Shown here: positions 1 to 5,328 of the stretch, one piece after another
Numbering within the stretch: position 1 is the first letter of the stretch
How the letters are laid out: every line of letters starts with the position of its first letter
Assembly (NCBI GenBank): GCA_964646925.1
Contig: CAZYIC010000020.1
Span: forward strand, 1-19,826
DNA length: 19,826 bases
Reading direction: 5' to 3'
Origin: GWB1-37-8 sp964646925
GTDB lineage: Bacteria > Patescibacteriota > Microgenomatia > Levybacterales > UBA12049
Notes under the pieces: model-generated
The model's database searches: none
Seen by the model: the letters and a program-made list of their open reading frames with translations, nothing else
What the model was told of the DNA's origin: nothing
Program-made: the position numbers and the translations under genes

Positions 1-145
1 CTTCTTTTGTTTTTGCAAGATCAATAATGTGGATGTTATCGCGGGCTTCAAAAATGAAATCGCGGGCTTTGGGATTAGATCGTGTAACTTGGTGGCCGAA
101 ATGACACCCTGCTTCCAATAACTCTTCTAATGTAATTTCTCTCAT
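1..145 (-). CDS. rpsB: 30S ribosomal protein S2, N-terminal part (runs off the window)
   Basis: The reverse strand from position 145 reads MREITLEELLEAGCHFGHQV and continues through NPKARDFIFEARDNIHIIDLAKT. This matches the S2 start in detail: the L-E-A-G-x-HFGH motif, NPK, FIF-AR and HIIDL-KT are family hallmarks. S2 binds the 30S head-body junction. Only the first 48 codons are inside the window, and the C-terminus lies beyond position 1. The ATG at 143-145 is preceded by a clear AAGGA Shine-Dalgarno (151-155) at normal spacing, which fixes the start. A long leader and a recognisable promoter lie upstream. The start is certain enough; nothing can be said about the rest of the gene. Confidence 0.93.
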   Translation of the reverse strand, partial: MREITLEELLEAGCHFGHQVTRSNPKARDFIFEARDNIHIIDLAKTKE

Positions 146-218
146 AAAAGTCCTTTTTATGTTCCTCCATCCTCGTTATCCCGTTAGGGACAGGACCAAA
201 AGTAAGGATGTGTGTAAT
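146..218 (-). promoter_or_regulatory. Structured 5' leader of rpsB, candidate S2 autoregulatory RNA
   Basis: The leader between the predicted transcription start (about 218) and the rpsB ATG contains a hairpin (177-192; stem TGTCCC/GGGATA with one G-U pair, loop TAAC) enclosed by a second stem (168-173 with 205-210; CATCCT/AGGATG). Segment 192-197 (GGTCCT on the minus strand) can also pair with 149-154, which contains the Shine-Dalgarno, and this pairing would be a pseudoknot. Ribosomal protein leaders often control their own translation this way. The pairings are seen directly; the regulatory role is inferred. Confidence 0.45.
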
Positions 219-224
219 ACAAAC

Positions 225-252
225 ATTATACTAAAAAAAATAAAAAAAACAA
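225..252 (-). promoter_or_regulatory. rpsB promoter
   Basis: A perfect TATAAT (225-230, minus strand) is preceded by TTGTTT (247-252) with a 16-nt, almost pure T/A spacer. It places the transcript start near 218, about 73 nt before the rpsB ATG. The -10 is strong and the -35 weak. Confidence 0.6.
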
Positions 253-326
253 GCCCAATTTTTTACCTCAATTTTATTTCATTTTTGGGTGCGGATAGGC
301 AGACGCAATGATTGGCCCCACCATTA

Positions 327-482
327 CTACTGATTTCCGTTGTTGAGCGTCAACTTCTTGTACGGATGCGCATGCCTCCTAACTACTCCGCGCCTCTGTG
401 CTTCTTTGATACGCTTTAATCTACTCTGGTTTGCCTCAGATGTACCGCCTAAATTTATTCTCCTATCCTCAATAATTGACAT
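327..482 (-). CDS. Small basic protein of unknown function (51 aa)
   Basis: An open frame from ATG (480-482) to tandem stops TAG-TAA (327-329, 324-326) encodes 51 residues starting MSIIEDRRINLGG and ending LTLNNGNQ. The family is not recognised. It is strongly basic (about 12 Lys/Arg against 4 Asp/Glu), with clusters RLKRIKEAQRR and RRHAHPYKK, which suggests nucleic-acid or ribosome binding, but this is an inference. Reality is supported by a near-consensus promoter (TTGACA, 17 nt, TATAAA) and an AAGGAG/GAGGT Shine-Dalgarno (495-500 and following) upstream of the ATG. A second short open stretch in another frame continues after its stop, so a frameshifted longer ancestor is possible. It lies upstream of rpsB on the same strand. 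The longer ORF in frame on the opposite strand (340-528) lacks such signals. Confidence 0.55.
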   Translation of the reverse strand: MSIIEDRRINLGGTSEANQSRLKRIKEAQRRGVVRRHAHPYKKLTLNNGNQ

Positions 483-536
483 AAAGCCTAACCTCTCCTT
501 ATTTCTTTATATTATATACAAGGCCTAATGTCAATT
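474..536. repeat. Inverted repeat spanning a promoter
   Basis: Arms 474-490 (AATTGACATAAAGCCTA) and 520-536 are inverted copies matching at about 14 of 17 positions, 29 nt apart. One arm carries the -35 box and the other carries the ATG and first codons of the 51-aa ORF, so a transcript would contain only one arm. This favours a DNA-level role such as a binding site, or chance. Confidence 0.5.
506..534 (-). promoter_or_regulatory. Promoter of the 51-aa ORF
   Basis: TTGACA (529-534) and TATAAA (506-511) on the minus strand are separated by exactly 17 nt. Transcription would start near 500, right at the Shine-Dalgarno AAGGAG (495-500), giving a leader under 20 nt. Confidence 0.6.
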
Positions 537-554
537 AGATTTCTGATTTTGGTG

Positions 555-583
555 TTGACGCGAAAACAAAAAAGTGATAAAGT
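555..583 (+). promoter_or_regulatory. Promoter for the small membrane protein gene at 661
   Basis: TTGACG (555-560) is followed after 17 nt by TAAAGT (578-583), a moderate -10. It is the best match upstream of the gene at 661 and would give a leader of about 70 nt. Confidence 0.4.
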
Positions 584-660
584 GTTAAGTTATTGTTCTG
601 ATTATGTTGCACGAAACAGAAAAATCTAGAAATCATAGTTGCGCTGTTAGAAGGAGAGTT

Positions 661-882
661 ATGCATCACGCAAGCGCCCGCCGCCGACCATTGAAAACTG
701 TCTTAGAAATTGCAGGAGGCGTATTGCTTATAGCTGCGACCGTAAGAGCAGCCATTGCTGTTGACGAATATCAAAAGTCAGAAGGAAACCCCCAACAAAG
801 AACAGGACAAATAGTGCGGGGAATTACTTCCGATTTAAATTCCGGTTATCACATCGCAAAAGGCTTTGTTAAGCGCCCCTAG
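661..882 (+). CDS. Small single-pass membrane protein, unknown function (73 aa)
   Basis: The protein begins MHHASARRRPLKTVLEIAGG. Residues 13-32 (TVLEIAGGVLLIAATVRAAI) form one hydrophobic segment after a very basic N-terminus (three consecutive Arg), so an N-in topology with a hydrophilic tail of about 40 residues outside is likely. The tail is rich in Gln, Gly and basic residues and ends KGFVKRP. The family is not recognised. The frame could start at the ATG at 604, but a strong AAGGAGAG Shine-Dalgarno sits directly before the ATG at 661, so 661 is chosen. The gene stands alone, with a promoter upstream and a structured element just downstream. Confidence 0.6.
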   Translation: MHHASARRRPLKTVLEIAGGVLLIAATVRAAIAVDEYQKSEGNPQQRTGQIVRGITSDLNSGYHIAKGFVKRP

Positions 883-897
883 AATCGTTTATCCTAA

Positions 898-953
898 AAT
901 TCAGCCATATGATTTCATGATGCGATCGTCGATTGCAACGAGATGGCTAAATT
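898..953 (+). other. Nested hairpin element, possible terminator
   Basis: Outer arms AATTCAGCCAT (898-908) and ATGGCTAAATT (943-953) pair at 10 of 11 positions and enclose an inner near-palindrome, TGCGATC-GTC-GATTGCA (921-937). A short T run (956-961) follows, so it may terminate the 661 gene transcript. The T run is short and the outer loop large, so confidence is limited. Confidence 0.35.
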
Positions 954-986
954 GGATTTTTGAGATTCCTTGAAATTTTGAGAATA

Positions 987-1010
987 GGGTCAGAGACTTA
1001 TGGGGTCAGA
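987..1010. repeat. Direct repeat GGGTCAGA overlapping the glyA stop
   Basis: GGGTCAGA occurs at 987-994 and again at 1003-1010, and the second copy contains the glyA stop codon (1006-1008). Similar GGGGTCAGA strings are known to me from the flanks of REP-associated Y1 transposases, so this may be a remnant, but no transposase is present. Confidence 0.3.
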
Positions 1011-2331
1011 AATTTAATGGAAACTTTTTACACAAAGTCTTTATTTCCTTAGAGATTGTTAAAAGTTTTTTATTTGAAGGGGCTTCTTTTTTGAATTTCC
1101 TCCAAAATTCAGACCTTTCTTCTTTGTTACTTGGCAACTCATAACCTTTTATTTCATCAATAATCAAGTTCATCCATTCGGCAACTTTCACCATTTCTTT
1201 TTCCCTCATCCCCCTTGTCGTAAGAGCAGGAGTCCCAAGACGGATTCCCGAAGGGTAAAAAGGAGGCATCGGATCATTTGGGACTGCATTTTTGTTAACC
1301 ACAATTCCCGCAATCTCCAAAGCTAACGCCGCAACCGCGCCATTAACATTTTTATTTGTCAAATCAATCAAAAGCAAATGATTATCCGTTCCCCCGCTTA
1401 CCAAATCAAATCCGTATTCCACTAATTCTTGCGCTAAAACTTTGGCATTTTTAACTATCTGCCGGCCATAAGCTTTGAAAGATTTCAAATTTGCCTCTTT
1501 AAGAGCAACTGCAATTGCCGCAGTCTGATTATCATGCGGCCCTCCCTGAAGACCGGGAAAAACCGCCTTGTCAATTTTTATTCCCAATTCCGGATCCTTT
1601 TTTAGACCTTTTTTAGTCACCATTATCATCGCGCCCCTTGGTCCCCGCAAAGTTTTGTGCGTTGTTGTCATAATAATATGAACATAAGGCACGGGAGACG
1701 GATGCGCTCCGGCAATTATTAAACCTTTAATATGCGAGATATCTGCTAACAAATACGCCCCGACTTTGTCCGCGATTTCCCCAAATTTTTTGAAATCAAT
1801 AATTCTGGGATATGCGGTTGCTCCGCAGACAATTATTTTTGGGCGTTCTTTAATAGCCAGTTTTTCAATTGCATCATAATCCAATAATCCTTTTTCATTT
1901 AATTTATAGGAAACAATTGTGAAATATTTTCCTGAAAAACTAACCGGAGATCCATGAGTCAGATGTCCTCCAAACGCCAAAGACAAGCCCATGATTTTGT
2001 CCTTCAGGGGCTCCAAAAGCGCAAAGTACACTGCAGTATTTGCCGGACTTCCCGAATACGGCTGAACATTTACATATGGAACGCCGAATAATTTTTTCGC
2101 TCTCTCAATTGCCAAAATTTCAGCATCATCAATAAATCTATTTCCCTGATAATATCTTTTTTTAGGATAACCCTCTGAATATTTATTTGTAAGAACCGAA
2201 CCCAAAGCCCCCATGACTGCGGAAGATGTGTAATTTTCCGAAGGGATCATTTCCAGAACTTCCCTTTGGCGGTTTACTTCGAGATTGATAAGATCAAATA
2301 TCTGCGGGTCGGTTTTTTTAAGATTATTCAC
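1006..2331 (-). CDS. glyA: Serine hydroxymethyltransferase
   Basis: This PLP enzyme interconverts serine and glycine while loading tetrahydrofolate to 5,10-methylene-THF, the one-carbon donor ThyA (also in this window) needs. Family signatures occur in order: SENYTS, YSEGYPKKRYYQG, QPYSGSPAN, GGHLTHG, DISHIKGLI, HPSPVP, then TTTHKTLRGPRG with the PLP lysine (residue 226 from the chosen start), FPGLQGGPHDN and SGIRLGTPALTTRGM. At 441 aa it is slightly longer than the usual 415-430. The open frame extends to a TTG at 2344-2346, but a perfect TATAAT sits at 2338-2343, downstream of that TTG, so a transcript from it would begin at the GTG (2329-2331). I therefore choose GTG and a leaderless start; the protein then begins VNNLKKTDPQIFDLI, matching where homologues align. 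It is divergent from the 2402 gene. Confidence 0.95.
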   Translation of the reverse strand: MNNLKKTDPQIFDLINLEVNRQREVLEMIPSENYTSSAVMGALGSVLTNKYSEGYPKKRYYQGNRFIDDAEILAIERAKKLFGVPYVNVQPYSGSPANTAVYFALLEPLKDKIMGLSLAFGGHLTHGSPVSFSGKYFTIVSYKLNEKGLLDYDAIEKLAIKERPKIIVCGATAYPRIIDFKKFGEIADKVGAYLLADISHIKGLIIAGAHPSPVPYVHIIMTTTHKTLRGPRGAMIMVTKKGLKKDPELGIKIDKAVFPGLQGGPHDNQTAAIAVALKEANLKSFKAYGRQIVKNAKVLAQELVEYGFDLVSGGTDNHLLLIDLTNKNVNGAVAALALEIAGIVVNKNAVPNDPMPPFYPSGIRLGTPALTTRGMREKEMVKVAEWMNLIIDEIKGYELPSNKEERSEFWRKFKKEAPSNKKLLTISKEIKTLCKKFPLNF

Positions 2332-2337
2332 ATCTCT

Positions 2338-2343
2338 ATTATA
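2338..2343 (-). promoter_or_regulatory. glyA -10 element, leaderless start
   Basis: TATAAT on the minus strand ends 6 nt before the GTG at 2331, so transcription should begin at or beside the start codon. No convincing -35 is visible at normal spacing. Confidence 0.5.
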
Positions 2344-2385
2344 CAATAATTGTAACTAAATTAATATGCAATTAAATTGCGGATA

Positions 2386-2394
2386 TGGTAAAAT
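2386..2394 (+). promoter_or_regulatory. Extended -10 for the 2402 gene
   Basis: TGG-TAAAAT (2386-2394) fits the extended -10 form TGnTATAAT. The ATG at 2402 lies 7 nt downstream, so this transcript too should be leaderless. No Shine-Dalgarno is present. Confidence 0.45.
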
Positions 2395-2401
2395 CTGCCA
2401 C

Positions 2402-2878
2402 ATGGAAAATTTTCGATCTCGGCCATTACCATTGGAAGACGAGCACAGCGGTGAAGTTAAAGAAATAGAAAAAGAAATCGCAAAACGCCGCAGGGAGAAA
2501 AAACCATGCGAAGTGCAAGGTTTTAAAAAAATTATGGATAATGTAATATCTCCAATATCTCCAACTTTAGAGAGTAGAAAAGGGTTAATTATAAGAAACC
2601 AAATTCTAGAAAGGTATGGGTTTTCCGGAAGTAGGGATCCCAATACACCGGAGCCCTGGAAAAGAGAAAAGATTGGAAATATAGAACTTGCTATCCTTAG
2701 ATCTTCTAGGTCGAAAGAGCCACAATTGTTTCTTGCAAGAATAAACAGATTGCAAGATAGCAATAACACTTCTTTTATAGTTAGGGAGAGTTTAATTTTT
2801 GCTGACACACGACCCATGGCTATGGAGTTTTTGAAGCAAATTGCCTTACAAGAAAAATTTATTCCTTCTCCTAAATAA
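2402..2878 (+). CDS. Unknown soluble protein, paralogue of the 14350 gene (158 aa)
   Basis: The protein begins MENFRSRPLPLEDE and has no signal peptide or membrane segment. A charged N-terminal region (EKEIAKRRREKK, residues about 23-34) precedes a domain with IRNQILERYGFSG, PWKREKIGNIELAI, PQLFLARINRL and NNTSFIV. The same pattern (GFG, a Trp followed by RE, NI, S----P-LFL--I, N--FI, L) recurs in the protein at 14350, so the two form a small family I cannot name. An upstream in-frame ATG at 2366 would add 12 residues, but it lies before the predicted -10 element, so 2402 is preferred. The antisense frame over 2356-2904 is a shadow. The stop codon ends one base before the next promoter's -35. 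Confidence 0.65.
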   Translation: MENFRSRPLPLEDEHSGEVKEIEKEIAKRRREKKPCEVQGFKKIMDNVISPISPTLESRKGLIIRNQILERYGFSGSRDPNTPEPWKREKIGNIELAILRSSRSKEPQLFLARINRLQDSNNTSFIVRESLIFADTRPMAMEFLKQIALQEKFIPSPK

Positions 2879-2907
2879 TTGACACTGCTTTTTCCTCGTG
2901 CCATACT
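2879..2907 (+). promoter_or_regulatory. Promoter of the kinase-pilus block
   Basis: A perfect TTGACA (2879-2884) is followed after 17 nt by CATACT (2902-2907), part of CATACTAAAT. The start would be near 2914, about 14 nt before the kinase ATG. The -10 region closely resembles the one before the main pilin (CTTACTAATT at 12107). Confidence 0.55.
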
Positions 2908-2927
2908 AAATTTAACACTTTTTCTAA

Positions 2928-4499
2928 ATGAAGAAAACTGCCCAATTTATAATAGATCTTGGAATAGGTACGCTGATAAGTGTCTATATCGCGTACACGG
3001 TATCTCATTTTATTTTAAAAATCAATCCGCCTCCTGCAGTTTTTTTCTTAACCCTTGCAATATCTCCGTTTATTCTCCTTAATTCTTTTCTTATTTATCT
3101 ATTTGCAAAGTACATCGTTCTCAATCTTCCCTATGGAATACAGAAAATTAAAGACCTGGAAAGATTTAGCAAAATTATGGTTGACCGGGAGCTTAAGATG
3201 ATTGAGCTTAAAAAATATCTTCAGACTATCTCTCAAAAATTGGGAGAGCAGGATCGGGAAAAGTATGAAAGAGAATATAAAGCATCCAGCGTTGAAACAC
3301 TAATCTCTCAAAGAACGGAAAAAGATGTTAATAAGGCTTTGTTTAACGTACTGGAAGATCTTAAAGCAAATAGCGAAAAAGTTGAGGATGAAAAGAAAAA
3401 ACTGGAAGCCATATTGGACAGTATTGGGGACGGCATGATTGTCACGGATGATTTAGGCAATATAACTATGATTAATCCTACTGCCCGGGAAATGTTCGGC
3501 TGGGAGGAGAAAGACGCATTAAACAAGCCATTCGAAAAGATCATTCCGGCAACGTATGAAAACGGTAAGATAGTTCCTAAAAATGATTATCCTATTTTCG
3601 CCGCGCTTTTTTCCGGGAAAAAGGCTGCGACAAATATAATGCATACTCTTTATTACACAAAAAAAGACGGCACGAAATTCCCAACCGCAATGACTGTTAC
3701 TCCTGTTATCCTCAATGGAAAAGTATCAGGCACTATCACAATTATAAGAGATACAACGAGAGAAAAAGACGTGGACAGAATGAAAACCGAATTTATATCT
3801 TTGGCCTCTCATCAGCTGCGCACTCCCCTTTCCGCAATTAAATGGTTTTCGGAAATGCTGTTGGATGGCGACGCGGGACAATTAACGAATGACCAAAAAG
3901 ATCTCTTAGCAAGCGTTCATCAATCCAATGAGCGGATGATTAATCTTGTTGGGTCGCTTTTGAACATTTCAAGGATTGAATCGGGAAGAATAATTATTGA
4001 TCCCAAACCAACCGACCTACCGCAAATGATAAAAGAAATTATCGCGGAATTGGAAGTCAAATTCAAGGAAAAAGATATATCCCCCGTTATAAGCATTCAT
4101 GAAAAACTGCCTCTTATTAATATCGATCCGAAATTGATCAGGCAGGTTTATATGAATCTTCTTACGAATGCCATAAAGTATACTCCGAATTCCGGAGAAA
4201 TATCCGTATTCTTATCCCGAAAAGATAACCAGGTTATTTCTCAAATAAGCGACAACGGATATGGAATTCTCAAGAAAGATCAGGACAAACTTTTCCAGAA
4301 ATTCTTTAGAGGAGAAAATATTGTTAAAATTGTAACCGACGGAACAGGTCTCGGGCTTTATCTGGTAAAAGCAGTCTTGGAATCATCCGGAGGGAAAATT
4401 TGGTTCGAAAGTACAGAGGGAAAAGGAACAACTTTTTGGTTCAGCCTTCCCCTATCGGGAATGACTCCCAAAAAAGGAGACGTGGTACTTGACAGCTAG
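2928..4499 (+). CDS. Membrane PAS-domain sensor histidine kinase
   Basis: Two hydrophobic segments (residues about 9-31 and 37-63) form a hairpin with almost no external loop, so the signal is probably sensed in the membrane or cytoplasm. A charged coiled-coil-like linker (75-160) leads to a PAS domain (about 155-275, with the typical LDSIGDGMIVTDDLGNITMIN start). The HisKA H-box is SLASHQLRTPLSAIKW with phospho-acceptor His295. The ATPase has the N box NLLTNAIKYTP (411-420), G1 DNGYG (442-446), the F box FQKFFRG and G2 GTGLGL (472-477). All catalytic motifs are intact, so it should be active. Its partners are likely the two receiver proteins directly downstream. No Shine-Dalgarno is visible; the ATG lies just after a promoter. 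Confidence 0.93.
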   Translation: MKKTAQFIIDLGIGTLISVYIAYTVSHFILKINPPPAVFFLTLAISPFILLNSFLIYLFAKYIVLNLPYGIQKIKDLERFSKIMVDRELKMIELKKYLQTISQKLGEQDREKYEREYKASSVETLISQRTEKDVNKALFNVLEDLKANSEKVEDEKKKLEAILDSIGDGMIVTDDLGNITMINPTAREMFGWEEKDALNKPFEKIIPATYENGKIVPKNDYPIFAALFSGKKAATNIMHTLYYTKKDGTKFPTAMTVTPVILNGKVSGTITIIRDTTREKDVDRMKTEFISLASHQLRTPLSAIKWFSEMLLDGDAGQLTNDQKDLLASVHQSNERMINLVGSLLNISRIESGRIIIDPKPTDLPQMIKEIIAELEVKFKEKDISPVISIHEKLPLINIDPKLIRQVYMNLLTNAIKYTPNSGEISVFLSRKDNQVISQISDNGYGILKKDQDKLFQKFFRGENIVKIVTDGTGLGLYLVKAVLESSGGKIWFESTEGKGTTFWFSLPLSGMTPKKGDVVLDS

Positions 4500-4517
4500 T
4501 CTAATCACGTGCACAAT
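4489..4517 (+). promoter_or_regulatory. Internal promoter before the receiver genes
   Basis: A perfect TTGACA (4489-4494) lies over the end of the kinase gene. CACAAT (4512-4517, running into AATAAT) follows at 17 nt, placing the start within about 6 nt of the ATG at 4530. The receivers could thus be expressed without the kinase. Confidence 0.4.
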
Positions 4518-4529
4518 AATATAAGACTT

Positions 4530-4934
4530 ATGGACGAAAAGAAATATACGGTATTGATAGTTGAGGATGAAGACCTGCTGCTTTCCGCAATCAGCCGTAA
4601 GCTTGAGGTTTACGGAATAAACGCAATTCGCTGCACCAGCGGACAGGCCGGGATACAAACGCTTTCCAATTTGGAAAAATCTCCCGATGCGATATGGCTT
4701 GATTATTATCTAAAAGACATGAGCGGCCTGGAATTCATGAATAATCTCAAACAAAACGATAAGTGGCTTCGCATTCCGATTATTGTTGTAAGTAACTCGG
4801 CAAGTCCCGATAAGGTAAAGAGCATGCTGACTTTGGGAGTAAAAAAATATTATCTTAAAGCTGAAAACAGATTGGATGACATTATTGCTTCCGTAAAAAA
4901 TATGATTGAGGAAGAAAATAAGCTAGAATCATGA
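4530..4934 (+). CDS. Stand-alone response regulator receiver protein (134 aa)
   Basis: This is a single CheY-like domain with no output domain. The acidic pocket is VEDED (residues 11-15), the phospho-acceptor is Asp58 in WLDYYLKDMSG, the switch serine is Ser88 in VVSNS, and the conserved lysine is Lys110 in YYLKAEN. All key residues are present, so it should accept phosphate from the kinase encoded just upstream. A GTG at 4509 would add seven residues (MHNNIRL), but the ATG at 4530 lies at the usual distance from the receiver core and just after a promoter. The gene overlaps the next by four bases (ATGA), which implies translational coupling of the two receivers. Confidence 0.9.
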   Translation: MDEKKYTVLIVEDEDLLLSAISRKLEVYGINAIRCTSGQAGIQTLSNLEKSPDAIWLDYYLKDMSGLEFMNNLKQNDKWLRIPIIVVSNSASPDKVKSMLTLGVKKYYLKAENRLDDIIASVKNMIEEENKLES

Positions 4935-5296
4935 AAAAAATTTTGATTGTTGAGGACGACACATATCTGGCAAATGCTTATCGGGTAAAACTGACTAAAG
5001 CAGGATTTGAGACTAAAAATGCTTTTGACGGCGAAGAAGCTTTATCAATATTGCAAAGTTATACTCCGGATATAATACTTCTTGATATTGTTATGCCCAG
5101 AAAAGACGGATTTGCTACGCTTGAAGAAATAAAAAGAAATCAAAATTTGAAAGATATTCCCGTAGTTCTTGCCTCTAACCTGGGGCAAAAAGAAGATATA
5201 GACAGAGGAATGAAATTGGGAGCATCCGAGTTTTTCGTAAAAACCGATTTTACATTAAATAATCTTATTGACAAAATCAATAACATACTCGGTTAA
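4931..5296 (+). CDS. Stand-alone response regulator receiver protein (121 aa)
   Basis: A second isolated receiver domain beginning MKKILIVEDDTYLANAYRVK. The pocket is EDD (8-10), the phospho-acceptor Asp52 is in LLDIVMPRKDG, the switch serine is Ser82 in LASN, and Lys104 is in FFVKTD. It ends right after the fifth helix, so no output domain was lost by truncation. Its ATG overlaps the previous stop. With PilB starting 33 bases downstream, it may act on the pilus motor the way stand-alone receivers PilG/PilH do in Pseudomonas, but this is an inference from position alone. It resembles the receiver at 13894 closely in length and layout. Confidence 0.92.
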   Translation: MKKILIVEDDTYLANAYRVKLTKAGFETKNAFDGEEALSILQSYTPDIILLDIVMPRKDGFATLEEIKRNQNLKDIPVVLASNLGQKEDIDRGMKLGASEFFVKTDFTLNNLIDKINNILG

Positions 5297-5328
5297 AGAA
5301 TCTTTCATAAGCTATAAAATATTATGCT

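Noticed and set aside
146..218. T-box riboswitch before rpsB
   Set aside because: There is no T-box sequence (AGGGTGGNACCGCG), and rpsB is not a T-box target; only hairpins are seen.
280..320. A degenerate copy of the thyA palindromic element (GCGGATAGGCAGACGC)
   Set aside because: The ends do not match CCTGCCCGC or TGCAGGCGGG, and the arms pair weakly.
340..528. Open frame of 62 codons on the plus strand
   Set aside because: It lacks a Shine-Dalgarno, has an odd composition, and overlaps the minus-strand 51-aa ORF, which has a promoter and ribosome binding site.
2356..2904. Long antisense frame of 182 codons opposite the 2402 gene
   Set aside because: Its translation is an ordinary antisense shadow rich in Ser and Leu; the plus-strand protein shares residue patterns with the 14350 protein, so that one is real.
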